A stretch of 64,000 bases of DNA from Saccharolobus shibatae B12 (GTDB lineage: Archaea; Thermoproteota; Thermoprotei_A; Sulfolobales; Sulfolobaceae), in the NCBI RefSeq assembly GCF_019175345.1, contig NZ_CP077717.1:1588001-1652000 (forward strand). The letters are read 5' to 3'. Positions within the stretch are counted from its first letter, which is position 1. The number at the start of each line of letters is the position of its first letter. This document shows positions 17,368 to 27,020 of the stretch, piece by piece. Under the pieces are notes generated by a model. That model ran no database searches. It was not told the origin of the DNA and saw nothing but the letters and a program-made list of their open reading frames with translations. A program made the translations under genes and the position numbers.

Positions 17368-18495
17368 CTATTTGTGTGATATCCTTATTATCATTATCGA
17401 TATAAGTGAAACAAATGTAAGAAGTAATATAAAGTAAAGGCTAAAATACCCATAATTTACATATAATATTATAAATGTAGTACTTCCTAGTACGCCAGAT
17501 ATGGCTTTTCCAGTATAAAGTATAGCGGTATTTGAGGTTGAAAACTTAGCCCCGTACAAATCTCCTATAAAAGACATGTATATGGGTAATGAAGCTCCAC
17601 CCATCATACCTATTAAAATTATGCCAATAAATAATAACATGATTAATGATTGAAAAATCGAAATAATAAGTAATATAACTGCCAGTATCATTAGCACGTT
17701 AATAAGTATAATTCCTTTTGTTCTTCCTATTTTATCAGATATAAATCCAATAATTGGTCTACCGATACCATTAGCTGTGGGAAAGAGTACTATTAAAGTG
17801 GAATACTTTGTCAAACTCATAAATCTACCTATAACAGATAAGGATGAAGAAGAGAGAAGTAAAGGTACAGCTATTAGGCTAAAAGATAAGTAAACTAACC
17901 AGAAGTTACGTTCTTTAATTATAGCTACTGGATCCCTTCCTTTAACATTCTTTGGATATTTGGCAAATACGTATAAAATGGGTACTGTAACCAGTGCTAA
18001 AATTCCTATTAGTAACATAGGTTCTCTATATGTCGTAAAGTGTAAAATGAAAGGATTTGCAATTGCACCCCCTATTCCAAAGCCCATTGAAACTAGACCA
18101 GAAGCTAAACCTCTCTTATCTTCAAACCACTTTATAGCTAAATTAAGAGACAAACCAAAGAGAATTCCAACCCCTATACTTCCCAGGCTCCAGGTTATAT
18201 AAAAGAGATTAATATTAGATACGATAGAGCTTAAAATTAAGGAGCATGACATTAATAGTGAAGCGGGTATCCCTACCAGTCTAGGTCCATATAAGTCAGC
18301 AAGATATCCACTCAATATTTGGGTCATCGTTGATAAAATTACAAAAAGAGTGAATGCTAACTCAACTTGCACTATGTTTGCGTTTAAATCTTTCATTATT
18401 AATGGTTCATATGCATTCCATGAATATTGATATGTTGAGTTAAACAACATTGCAATTAGTCCTATGACGAGATATTTAGTTCTTCCACTACTCAT
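17368..18495 (-). CDS. MFS transporter, OFA (oxalate/formate antiporter-like) type
   Basis: A 375-residue integral membrane protein with about 12 hydrophobic segments. The N-terminal TYQYSWNAYEPLIMKDLNAN and GYLADLYGPRLVG (loop 2-3 motif) are typical of the OFA branch of the major facilitator superfamily, which move small organic anions. It differs clearly from the MHS-type transporters elsewhere in the window. A monocarboxylate or aromatic acid substrate would suit the neighbourhood. ATG at 18495. Confidence 0.8.
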   Translation of the reverse strand: MSSGRTKYLVIGLIAMLFNSTYQYSWNAYEPLIMKDLNANIVQVELAFTLFVILSTMTQILSGYLADLYGPRLVGIPASLLMSCSLILSSIVSNINLFYITWSLGSIGVGILFGLSLNLAIKWFEDKRGLASGLVSMGFGIGGAIANPFILHFTTYREPMLLIGILALVTVPILYVFAKYPKNVKGRDPVAIIKERNFWLVYLSFSLIAVPLLLSSSSLSVIGRFMSLTKYSTLIVLFPTANGIGRPIIGFISDKIGRTKGIILINVLMILAVILLIISIFQSLIMLLFIGIILIGMMGGASLPIYMSFIGDLYGAKFSTSNTAILYTGKAISGVLGSTTFIILYVNYGYFSLYFILLLTFVSLISIMIIRISHK

Positions 18496-18788
18496 GAATA
18501 GTAAAATTTATCGCCTCATTTATAAACATAGGATATATTTACAGTAAAGTTCCTAGATTTATTATATGAATTGTAAGGTTGACGAGAGACGATAGCTTAG
18601 GTTATGAATTTTCATCTGATTCCCTTATATAAAACATGTTTAGGATTATTGTTCTTAATCGATCATCTTTTTGGGATAGTATAGCGTTTTTCATTGAATT
18701 TGTAATGTAGGCTGATCAAAAAGCATTAGTAAGAATCTAATCTGAAGGGTTAATTGAATTATTGTGTTACAGTTACTATGAAAAACAC

Positions 18789-19577
18789 TTATATCACCTG
18801 ATCTAAGAATGTAACTATAACCTTAGCGAATTCTTCTGGGTTTTCAGCTGGAGCATAATGACCAACACCCTTTATTGTCTCAACTTTAACTCTCTTAATT
18901 CTTGATGCGGTTTCTTTAATCATCTCTTCTGTAACTAATGGTTCGAACTCTCCCCTAGCTAAGAGTACCTCAGCCTCAATTTTAGGTAAATCATCCATGA
19001 TATCAAAATTATTCCACGCGTATAAATCATTAATTAAAATCTCATTTCTATTTTGACCTCTTATCCACGTTAAATATTCTACAACCTTTTTAGTAGCGTA
19101 TTCTCCTGCAAATCTAAGAGTCCTTCCTACATCTAAATTGTTTGAATTTTCTATATCTTTTTCGGTAAATGTTCTTGTTCTACCAGCCCCATTTACAGAA
19201 GCTATAGCCTTAGCCCTATAGCCTAGTTTAACACCTAACAGTAGTGATAAATCACCTCCTATTGAAGTACCCACAACAGATACCGAATCTAAGGAGAGCT
19301 TATCTACTAACTTAACAATGATATTGGCATAGTATTCTAGTGAAACTCTTTGCGTTTGCCACTTTGGCCAAGGATCTGATTTACCATGTCCAGGTAAATC
19401 TAATATTATTAGCCTATATCTCTGTAGAAAAAATGGAATTGTTGGTCTATATACTCTACCATCAAATCCGGCTAAATGTAACATAATTACTGGGGATCCA
19501 TTTCCTACAGTTTCGTAATAGATGTTTAAGCCATTTATATTCACATATCTCCCCATTACTTCTTCTAAATATTCCAT
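18789..19577 (-). CDS. Alpha/beta hydrolase
   Basis: A 262-residue alpha/beta-hydrolase-fold enzyme. The nucleophile elbow is GTSIGG (Ser near residue 107), the oxyanion region is MLHLAGFDGR, and the catalytic His is in GVGHYAPAENP. The acid position appears as RGEFEPLV, with Glu where Asp is usual. In aromatic clusters such proteins often hydrolyse ring-fission products or lactones such as 3-oxoadipate enol-lactone; carboxylesterase activity is also possible. The start at 19577 has CTTATATA at the right spacing for a leaderless transcript; an internal Met at residue 8 is an alternative. Confidence 0.8.
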   Translation of the reverse strand: MEYLEEVMGRYVNINGLNIYYETVGNGSPVIMLHLAGFDGRVYRPTIPFFLQRYRLIILDLPGHGKSDPWPKWQTQRVSLEYYANIIVKLVDKLSLDSVSVVGTSIGGDLSLLLGVKLGYRAKAIASVNGAGRTRTFTEKDIENSNNLDVGRTLRFAGEYATKKVVEYLTWIRGQNRNEILINDLYAWNNFDIMDDLPKIEAEVLLARGEFEPLVTEEMIKETASRIKRVKVETIKGVGHYAPAENPEEFAKVIVTFLDQVI

Positions 19578-19830
19578 AAATCTTATCTATCGTGACAAGT
19601 ATATAAGCTCTTAACATACCAAAATGTATTGATTATAATGAAAATCTCTATCTTTCGTAATATTTATTTTAGTTATCATGTTCTAATAAGCCAAGACGTC
19701 GTTGTTAATACTACACTTTAACTATTTGGAGGAGTTTTATCTAATATAAGAGGTAAGAGACCAATAATAATTAAGGTACTTAGTTATTGTTGCTTTATTG
19801 GAATAAACTAGAAAGTGAAAAGAAAGCTCA

Positions 19831-20484
19831 CTAAATATAAACAGCATCTAGTTCATTCAGCAATTTAGTTACTATCTTTCTTTGAGCATTTCTTAAATGA
19901 TATATGAATGTGGATTCCTTAATTCCTAAACTTTGAGCTAGTTCTTTAGCTTTAACCTTTTTAGGATAATCAAAGTAACCCATTTTAGCAGCTATCATAA
20001 GACATTTCAGTTCTATTTGAGTTAAATTAAGTGCTTTTTCATTGGGATCATAATCTGATATTTTGACCTTCTCTACTATACCTATATTGCTAAGATCGTT
20101 AATTATTTTAGGAATCTTATACTCATAGGTGACGAAACTCCAAAGCTCTGTCTTTTTTGTCTTAACGGTATTTAAAACTACTGTATCGTATTTATTTAAT
20201 ATAGATAGTACAGAATTATTATAATCTTGAATTATATCAACTATATAATTATTCCCATATTTATGTATATTTATTATGTCTTTTATCTTACCCTCATTTT
20301 TCAAATTCATCAAGACTTTCATGGACCTTGCGTTAACTATCACTAAAGATCTTATGGTACCATCTTCTGGCTGATAGGATCTTCCCAGACTTTTAACCAA
20401 ATTATCATCTATAAAACTTGTCCAACAACCACTATGTAAAATCCTAATGTTAACCAATTTATATGGATACTTTGAGTAGTACAT
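19831..20484 (-). CDS. HTH_10 (bacterio-opsin activator-like) transcription regulator, second copy
   Basis: A 217-residue paralogue of the regulator at 14921-15562. The C-terminal HTH_10 domain is LTQIELKCLMIAAKMGYFDY, PKKVKAKELAQSLGIKESTF, IYHLRNAQRKI. The N-terminus KLVNIRILHSGCW matches RIVNFSILHRDGW in the paralogue, which fixes the start at ATG 20484 rather than the ATG at 20550. GATTTAAAAT just upstream can serve as the TATA box. It stands near the MHS transporter at 20764-22059, but whether it regulates it is unknown. Confidence 0.8.
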   Translation of the reverse strand: MYYSKYPYKLVNIRILHSGCWTSFIDDNLVKSLGRSYQPEDGTIRSLVIVNARSMKVLMNLKNEGKIKDIINIHKYGNNYIVDIIQDYNNSVLSILNKYDTVVLNTVKTKKTELWSFVTYEYKIPKIINDLSNIGIVEKVKISDYDPNEKALNLTQIELKCLMIAAKMGYFDYPKKVKAKELAQSLGIKESTFIYHLRNAQRKIVTKLLNELDAVYI

Positions 20485-20763
20485 GATGATAAGATTGATT
20501 TTAAATCTAATAAGTTTGTATGAAAAACAGTAATTAATCATTAACAGCACTTATGTGATTTCCCTTGAATATCTCATGAATTCCGCAATTGTTGAGAAAC
20601 TTTTAAATTTTAAAAGCAACTTTATAGAAGATATAAAATATTAGTCCAGATTTGCTGAAATAGTTTTCGAATATAAAGTTAAGATTTATGAAAATATTTA
20701 AACTAGATTAAAATCATAGACTGCTGTAAGTTAATATTTTATGTAACTTTTCATAATAAAAAA

Positions 20764-22059
20764 TTATGAAATGCTAATATTTTTAGTCTCTTTCAATGGA
20801 ATTAAGGATAGGATGGCTATTATTACTAACGAAATAGACATTACGATTATGTAAGGGACAGCGCTTATAATACCCCTTGAAACTACTATTGCTGTAGGAA
20901 GAAGCAATGAAGTGTATATACCAGTAACTATTGCAGCTATTTGATATGAAAAACCAGCACCGGTATACCTATACTTAGTAAGAAAATGCTCCGTGAAGAA
21001 AGCTGCAACCACCCCATAACCAAGGAAGTAACTAAAGTTTAATAGAAAGTTAGCTAAAATAATACTAGTTGCAATTTTAATTCCCACTAAAGGAAAATAA
21101 GAGTATGAGAATATTGCTGTTAGTATTGCACTAATTATCATTACTTTTTTTCTTCCGATAATATCTCCAAGACGTCCTCCAACTATATTTCCTATTATGC
21201 CCCCTATTGCACCTGCAAAAAGACCTGAATATATTATACCTAATGATATTTTTAGTGATGCCATATAGCTTAATCCAGTAGGAAAGTAAATAATTGCGAA
21301 AATAGTTACGATATATGCCCAACTGAGACCTAGAAGAATCATTGTTTTCCACTTTTCTTTCAAAACTGTAGTGACTGGAGCTTTCTCAATTTCCTTTTTC
21401 TTTAAAAGTTCCTGAAATAATGGACTTTCCATTAAAACATATCTGATAAAACCACCGATAATTAATGCAACAGCCCCGATTCCCAATAATATTCTCCACC
21501 CTATGGTAGCAAATTCTGCTGCTGTCATATATGTTCTTCCTAGAAATAAACCGAGTATCGCAAAAAGAGCTCCCAAGGGTACTGTAGCTTGTAGAAAGCT
21601 GCTATAATAGGCTCTTCTATTTGTATTAGCAGTATACTCAATAAGTATGGTCGCGGCGCCACCATACTCTCCACCTAATCCTATACCTTGAATCAATCTA
21701 AATATTAAAATTAAGATTGGTGCTAATAGTCCTATACTTACAAATGGTGGAGTCAAAGCCATACCTATCATCCCGATTGAAGATAATAATAAAGTCCATA
21801 TTAACATCGTTTTACGCCCTATTTTATCTCCAAAATGTCCAAATATTATAGCACCAATTGGTCTAGTGAAATATATACTACCATAAGTTGAGATTGAAGC
21901 GGCCAATGCGGCAGCTCCAATTCCCTTAGGATAAAATAGAGTAGGCCATATTAACGATGCAGCGACCCCTACTACAAATAGATCATACCACTCTACTAGA
22001 GTTCCTATTGAAGCTAAACTTATATATTTAGCTAACTTATTAGCAGGAATCTTCTCCAT
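20764..22059 (-). CDS. MHS-family metabolite:H+ symporter (1)
   Basis: A 431-residue membrane protein with 12 predicted segments. The MHS signature is LVEWYDLFVVGVAASLIWP near the N-terminus and the loop 2-3 motif GHFGDKIGRK at 75-84. A second such motif, GRLGDIIGRKK, follows the central loop, and RYRYTGAGFSYQIA lies near the end. It is probably an aromatic or carboxylic acid symporter. It ends LKETKNISIS, a C-terminus closely matched by the transporter pseudogene at 49905-50174. Confidence 0.88.
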   Translation of the reverse strand: MEKIPANKLAKYISLASIGTLVEWYDLFVVGVAASLIWPTLFYPKGIGAAALAASISTYGSIYFTRPIGAIIFGHFGDKIGRKTMLIWTLLLSSIGMIGMALTPPFVSIGLLAPILILIFRLIQGIGLGGEYGGAATILIEYTANTNRRAYYSSFLQATVPLGALFAILGLFLGRTYMTAAEFATIGWRILLGIGAVALIIGGFIRYVLMESPLFQELLKKKEIEKAPVTTVLKEKWKTMILLGLSWAYIVTIFAIIYFPTGLSYMASLKISLGIIYSGLFAGAIGGIIGNIVGGRLGDIIGRKKVMIISAILTAIFSYSYFPLVGIKIATSIILANFLLNFSYFLGYGVVAAFFTEHFLTKYRYTGAGFSYQIAAIVTGIYTSLLLPTAIVVSRGIISAVPYIIVMSISLVIIAILSLIPLKETKNISIS

Positions 22060-22204
22060 ATATTATCTCGTTATTATTCTTACTAAACTTATATTTAAAC
22101 TTTCCTATAGTTATATATTTTAATTTTTAATGAATTAAAGGTTAATGTATATACTTTTTTGCAATTAGCATAAAATATAACTCCTTTGCAAGTATTATGA
22201 AATA

Positions 22205-22510
22205 GACTATAAGAGGCGTAGCATATAGAGCCTCGACTATCTACCAAATGAGAGATGTAAACCTAAATCTAGGGGAAACGGCAAACACTAAAAGGAACCT
22301 TCATCTCTTTAAGATGCGGAGTAGGATCAGTTAGGAAATTTCTGAGTGCGATAGAGGATTAGTTTTAACTTAAGATATTGAAAACTAGCTAGATAATGAG
22401 AGCAACCAGATATATTTTGTATTGACAAATGTCATGTTCCCTTCGCACTTACTAGGCTCTATATGTTCCGTCTCTAACAAACCTAAGTTTGCAACCGTGG
22501 GAGTATAGAG
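22205..22510. repeat. SM-like MITE, largest copy
   Basis: Inverted arms ATAAGAGGCGTAGCATATAG (about 22209-22229) and GCTCTATATGTTCCGTCTCTA (about 22451-22471), with TATGAAATAGACTAT outside the left arm. Related sequence occurs at 1797-1845, 7740-7850 and 30475-30655. It lies in a 943-base gap that otherwise contains only the remnant at 22507-22629. Confidence 0.6.
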
Positions 22511-22629
22511 AGTCATACTGGAAAACGAGATACTACTACCTTAGAAAATGGGTTTTAGGAAAATATGGCTTTGAGATATCCATTTTCACCTTCAATCTAG
22601 ATGGGAAGAGACGTAGCTATCATAACTGA
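22507..22629 (+). pseudogene. Short coding-like remnant, perhaps of a transposase
   Basis: A 40-codon open stretch reading YYYLRKWVLGKYGFEISIF then TFNLDGKRRSYHN and stop. After a shift, an open stretch EHSLTIEAYHPRFLIFIQKQ continues at about 22660. I cannot name the family. Its position next to a MITE suggests mobile-element debris. The rest of the gap to 23002 holds no gene. Confidence 0.3.
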
Positions 22630-23002
22630 AAAACCTACTTCTGGATTTACAAACATTATGAGCATTCACTCACCATTGAAGCTTACCACCCACGTTTTCT
22701 AATCTTCATACAAAAACAAGCTCTGCTTCCAAATAATCAGTCTATATATCGGGATATCATAGATATATAAGGATATTCTGGAACATCCTTCACATTATAC
22801 CTTCTGTGGCACTTATTAGAAGGCCTTATTACGTTTAGTCTTTAACAATCTTAGACACTGGTAAATCATAGGGCGAGTGCTATTCTTATCATTTATAATT
22901 AAGGCTATAAAGGAGAAGAGATAACGCTTTGTATAAATATTTCCACTTTATATCAAATTAAGTATATTATATATAGTTAATTAAAATATATGAATAAGTC
23001 TA

Positions 23003-23920
23003 TTAACTAACTACATCATTTTGTAACTCTCCTATCTTCTCTAATCTAACTGTTACTATATCTCCAGTTTTCAAATATTTCCCGGTTCCTAATCCAACGC
23101 CAGAAGGTGTACCGGTAGATATTATATCTCCCGGATAGAGTGTTATATCGTTAGAAGCATACTCTATTATTTCTGGAATTTTAAATATCATATTTCTGGT
23201 ATTATCATTCTGCTTTATCTCATCATTGACAATCGTAACTAAGTGTAAGCTATGAGGATCTTCTATCTCATCTTTTGTAACTAACCATGGACCTATTGGA
23301 CTGCCATTATCTAGACTTTTCCCATGAAGCCAATTGATCCCAAACTCCTTCATCATTTGATGCAATCTCCTATCTCTGTAACTAACATCATTAAATATAG
23401 TATAACCTATTACATACCTATATGCCTCAGATTTTGTTACATTTTTACACCTTTTGCCTATAATTACAGCTAATTCTCCTTCGTAATCAACTTCCTTAGA
23501 TGACTTTGGGATTATTATAGACTGTTTATGTCCTATAAGACACGTGGGCAATTTAATAAATAAAAAAGGTTCTTTTGGTAATTCTTTTAACTGAGCCTCT
23601 TTTCCATGAGTAATGTAATTAACGCTCATGTTAAGAACTTTACTGGGTTTAAGAATTGGTGGGTAATATATTATACTATTTGAATCATAAAGAAACTCCT
23701 CGACTTTATTTTCATTTAGACTACTAATAAACTTCTTAAGCAATTCCAAGGCATCTTCACCACCACTTACTGTCTTATCTACGTTTGAGAACCAAGATGG
23801 TGGCTCTGCTTCACGCAAATTCCTATATGCTTCTTTAACGTCTAAAATTCTACTATTTGACCATACTACACCTAATTTAGGAGTATCCATATTTTTTGGA
23901 GAAAAATTTAGTAGCTTCAT
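23003..23920 (-). CDS. Fumarylacetoacetate hydrolase family protein (FAH 2)
   Basis: A 305-residue paralogue of FAH 1. The Glu-x-Glu metal motif is VDYEGELAVIIGKR, the Asp is in IFNDVSYRD, and the family C-terminal motif GDIISTGTPSGVG is complete. It shares RDRRLHQMMKEFGINWLHGK with FAH 3, so these two are closer to each other than to FAH 1. It follows an ACMSD-like amidohydrolase gene by 20 bases on the same strand, a two-gene operon that couples decarboxylation or hydrolysis of a ring or ring-fission acid with cleavage of a dioxo acid. The exact substrate is unknown. Confidence 0.85.
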   Translation of the reverse strand: MKLLNFSPKNMDTPKLGVVWSNSRILDVKEAYRNLREAEPPSWFSNVDKTVSGGEDALELLKKFISSLNENKVEEFLYDSNSIIYYPPILKPSKVLNMSVNYITHGKEAQLKELPKEPFLFIKLPTCLIGHKQSIIIPKSSKEVDYEGELAVIIGKRCKNVTKSEAYRYVIGYTIFNDVSYRDRRLHQMMKEFGINWLHGKSLDNGSPIGPWLVTKDEIEDPHSLHLVTIVNDEIKQNDNTRNMIFKIPEIIEYASNDITLYPGDIISTGTPSGVGLGTGKYLKTGDIVTVRLEKIGELQNDVVS

Positions 23921-23940
23921 AATGATCTATAATACTTCTA

Positions 23941-24912
23941 TCACTTAAGTAATTTAAATATGTTGTTTGCATTGGTTCTCCAAATTTTCTCTTTCGTATT
24001 ATTATTTTTGATTACATCCTCAATCAATTTCAAGAATAACTCTGGTTTTGACACTGGAAATGGATGATCAGTCCCAAATACTATATGGTCCTCTCCTATT
24101 ACCTTAATTAATAACTCTAATGACTCCTTAGTATAAATTACTGTATCGTAATATACAAACTCCTTAAGATCGTCACTAGGCTTAAACTTACCTAAGCTAT
24201 ATGAGGCGGAACCTAAATCAATTCTGCCAATTTGATAAGGAATAAATCCTCCACCATGTGGTATTATTACAGTTAATCCATAATCTCTTAGAATTCCAGT
24301 TAAAGCTAGTTTCGTTATTACATATGTGGTTTCGAAGATAAAGCTAGTTAATATAGCCTCTACTCCTTCATTTAGTATCATGTCTAATGGTAGTGTACCA
24401 GGGTGTATAAAAATCGGCTTACCTAACTGCGAAATCTTTTTAAGTAATGGTCTATACTCATCATCTGCGATAGTCTTATTCCCTATACCAGTACCTACTA
24501 TAAAACCATTAAGACCTAATTCCTTTATAGTTCTCTCTGCTTCTTCGATCGAGGCATTTACATCATTTAAGGGTAATGTTGCTAATCCACCAAAATACTC
24601 TGGATACTTATTTACAATCTTAGCAATTTCATCATTAACCTGTTTCGCAATGATTATTTCATCTTCTCTTGGGAGAATGTAGGTCCATGGCGCTGAAAGA
24701 GATAATAGGGAGAAAAGTTCGTATTTTAGTTTTTTCAAATCTTGCAATTTCCCTTCTATATCTATTAACCTAAAATCAGCAGGAGAAATTCTTTTACCCC
24801 AATTTATTATTATTTTATTTTCTTCATATTTTATAAAGCCTTTCTTATTTAATATTTCTATATAAACTTTAGGATAAAAATGGGAATGAACATCTATTAT
24901 CTTGCTGTCCAT
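23941..24912 (-). CDS. Amidohydrolase 2 family (ACMSD-like) decarboxylase
   Basis: A 323-residue TIM-barrel metalloenzyme. His9-x-His11 (DVHSHFYPK), a middle His in KPIFIHPGTLPLD, a His in VIIPHGGGFIPYQIGR and Asp in FGTDHPFP give the metal site of the ACMSD/resorcylate-decarboxylase group. Such enzymes remove CO2 from aromatic or semialdehyde carboxylates without oxygen; some relatives are hydrolases. Its closest paralogue here is at 58776-59771. It is the first gene of an operon with FAH 2. ATG at 24912. Confidence 0.85.
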   Translation of the reverse strand: MDSKIIDVHSHFYPKVYIEILNKKGFIKYEENKIIINWGKRISPADFRLIDIEGKLQDLKKLKYELFSLLSLSAPWTYILPREDEIIIAKQVNDEIAKIVNKYPEYFGGLATLPLNDVNASIEEAERTIKELGLNGFIVGTGIGNKTIADDEYRPLLKKISQLGKPIFIHPGTLPLDMILNEGVEAILTSFIFETTYVITKLALTGILRDYGLTVIIPHGGGFIPYQIGRIDLGSASYSLGKFKPSDDLKEFVYYDTVIYTKESLELLIKVIGEDHIVFGTDHPFPVSKPELFLKLIEDVIKNNNTKEKIWRTNANNIFKLLK

Positions 24913-25066
24913 GTTTAATTAACATTCTTCCATTATAATAAACCTTTATAACAAGCTAGCTTTCAAATAATCAAAAAGATTCAGTGTGAACAATTTGTGA
25001 GCTCTAGAAAGGAACTTTAAAGTGAATACTAAGAGCTCACTGAAATTTAAGTGTGCTACACTGTAA

Positions 25067-25175
25067 ATAATTATACTCCCTGAGAGTTTAAAGGGCAAGA
25101 CTTTCTCCCCAATATAAGGAAAGGTTTTTGTGTAATTTTAGAAATGTCGTTGCCCTTTAGACTATAAGCAAGTAT
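25067..25175. repeat. Near-identical copy of the 6488-6591 repeat
   Basis: The core 25072-25175 matches 6488-6591 with two differences by eye. It is followed after only about 15 bases by a MITE of another family (25191-25320), which in turn abuts a promoter. Confidence 0.75.
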
Positions 25176-25190
25176 AAGTTTTACGTTGCA

Positions 25191-25320
25191 ATTGCTTTGT
25201 GGGTTACTTCAATTTTTATCCAAGTTAATGTGGAATTTACTTTTAAATCAACGCTGATTTCGAATTTAAGAAAAATCAATGAGCTTAGTATCTAAGAAAA
25301 TTGAAGGATTCAACAAAGCA
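25191..25320 (-). repeat. MITE of the 130-base family next to a dioxygenase promoter
   Basis: It begins TTGCTTTGTGGGTTACTTCA and ends TTGAAGGATTCAACAAAGCA, imperfect inverted repeats shared with 15920-16048 and 51458-51594. Its right end is 14 bases before the TATA box of the bicupin gene. Confidence 0.75.
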
Positions 25321-25333
25321 CATAAAGCAGATA

Positions 25334-25342
25334 AATTTATAT
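25334..25342 (+). promoter_or_regulatory. TATA box of the first gentisate-dioxygenase-like gene
   Basis: AATTTATAT ends 24 bases before the ATG at 25367, the spacing of a leaderless archaeal promoter. It supports this ATG rather than the upstream one at 25301, whose extra 22 codons fall in MITE sequence. Confidence 0.6.
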
Positions 25343-25366
25343 TCACGAATTTGTTCAAAAAAATAC

Positions 25367-26482
25367 ATGAAAGCTGAATTAGATAAATTAGTTGAAATAA
25401 TGGATAAGAAGGGCATGGCAACGTATTTTACTACTTTTGGTAAAGGTGCAGGTAAATATGGTAAGAGACAACTTTTCACTAAAGTACCCGAATCAGTAGC
25501 TATAGCTTGGGCTTGGAGATATAAAGAAGCGAAAGAACTACTTTATGAATTATCTAAATATCTAACACCAGAGCAAGCCGAGAGACGAACAATTCATTTC
25601 GTTAACCCAGCTCTTAAGGATATTCCTATAGTAGGAAGTGCGGGTATAACTCCAACACTATATGGTGGGCTTCAGTTGATTAAACCTGGGGAAAAGGCTC
25701 CCTATCATAGACATACCGCAGTTAACTTTAGATTCATTTTAGAAGCCCCAGAAAAGGGAGCATATACAGTAATTAATGGATATAGGATAGAATTACATAA
25801 AGGTGATCTAACTTTTCAAGTTCCTTGGGTTTGGCATGAACATGGAAATGATGGAAATTCTGACCTAATATGGTTTGCAGGTTTAGATGCCCCACTTATA
25901 GCATTTTTAGGTGGTATGTTCTACGAAGCTCCAGAATCTAAAGAAGAGGAGGAAAATATAAGAAAGTCTTTAAGAGGCAGTGGAGAAGATGCTAATAAAC
26001 TATTTGGAAAGTCAGTTAGACCTATTTTACTTAGTTATCCAAGTTACGTTAAAGAGTTTAACACTACGTACAATCCCCTAGTTTATTATCCCTTTGAAGA
26101 TGTAATAAACGCATTAACGACATTAAGTTCTAAAGAAAATATGGATCCTTACAATGGGTATGTGGTGGAATATATAAATCCATTAAACGGGGGTCCACTA
26201 TTTAGCAGTATTTCGGCTAGTATGATTCTTTTGCCCTCTAACAAAATCCTTAAGCCTATAAGGAGAGTAGAAAATGCTGTATTCATTGTTTTTGAGGGTA
26301 ATGTTACAATTAATGTAGAAGATACAGACAGAATAAGCGCGGAACCGCATGATGTTATAGTGATACCGTCATGGAAGAGATACTCAATAGAAAATTCAAC
26401 TAATTCTAAAGCATTAATATTTAAGTACTCTGATTCCCCACTTTTCAAGTTCTTAGGAGTTTATAGGGAAGAATATGGATAG
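25367..26482 (+). CDS. Gentisate 1,2-dioxygenase-like bicupin (1)
   Basis: A 371-residue double-cupin protein of the gentisate/salicylate/1-hydroxy-2-naphthoate dioxygenase family, which opens a dihydroxylated or monohydroxylated aromatic acid between the carboxyl-bearing carbon and its hydroxyl neighbour using Fe(II). The first cupin has the ligands His114 and His116 (APYHRHTAVNFRFILE) and a third His in VPWVWHEHGN at 157-159. The second cupin (from about residue 280) has kept the fold but lacks a clear His pair, as usual. It is a lone gene under its own promoter. Two diverged paralogues occur at 27021-28112 and 52237-53352. Confidence 0.85.
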   Translation: MKAELDKLVEIMDKKGMATYFTTFGKGAGKYGKRQLFTKVPESVAIAWAWRYKEAKELLYELSKYLTPEQAERRTIHFVNPALKDIPIVGSAGITPTLYGGLQLIKPGEKAPYHRHTAVNFRFILEAPEKGAYTVINGYRIELHKGDLTFQVPWVWHEHGNDGNSDLIWFAGLDAPLIAFLGGMFYEAPESKEEEENIRKSLRGSGEDANKLFGKSVRPILLSYPSYVKEFNTTYNPLVYYPFEDVINALTTLSSKENMDPYNGYVVEYINPLNGGPLFSSISASMILLPSNKILKPIRRVENAVFIVFEGNVTINVEDTDRISAEPHDVIVIPSWKRYSIENSTNSKALIFKYSDSPLFKFLGVYREEYG

Positions 26483-27009
26483 GCAATTATTACTTTAATA
26501 GAAACATTTTTATTTAATTTAAATCAAATTTTCTAAAAAACTTGAATGAGAGAACTATACAAGAGCACTCTCTGCTATATTATTAGCTCCTCTTCATAAT
26601 CTAACTAAATAGGAAGCTCAATATTATCATTTTAGTAAATGTAGTTTAGACCTTCCAAAAAAGTCTTATAATTTAGAGTTTTCTCCTCAACCTTTACTGT
26701 CTTCTTTCACTATTTTGCCTAAATATAAATTATTAGATTATTTGGATTCTTATTTTTGTGTAGTATTAGCATAATCTATAAATATTAACTTCTACATAAT
26801 TGTATTTTTGTATAACATATAAATGTCATCATGGTTAGACTGCAGAAACGTAATTCTCTCTTCATATCTTCCAATGCATCGAAACTTGAAGTTTATATTA
26901 ATATTCCATTATAATATATGCTTTTTCTAATCTTTAAATAATGAATATTAATTTTATATAAACGATTTCATGGAAAGATTTATATATTAGAAAATATAAT
27001 TTTATATTT
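26483..27009. other. Gene-free AT-rich stretch
   Basis: No gene, repeat copy or RNA was recognised. The last 100 bases are very AT-rich (TTTTATATAAACG near 26953, TTATATATTAG near 26980) and probably hold the promoter of the next bicupin gene. Confidence 0.4.
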
Positions 27010-27020
27010 GGTGATAGATA

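Noticed and set aside
25301-25366. N-terminal extension of the first bicupin from the ATG at 25301
   Set aside because: The 22 extra codons come from the MITE end and the promoter; paralogues start near residue 23 and the TATA box falls inside the extension.
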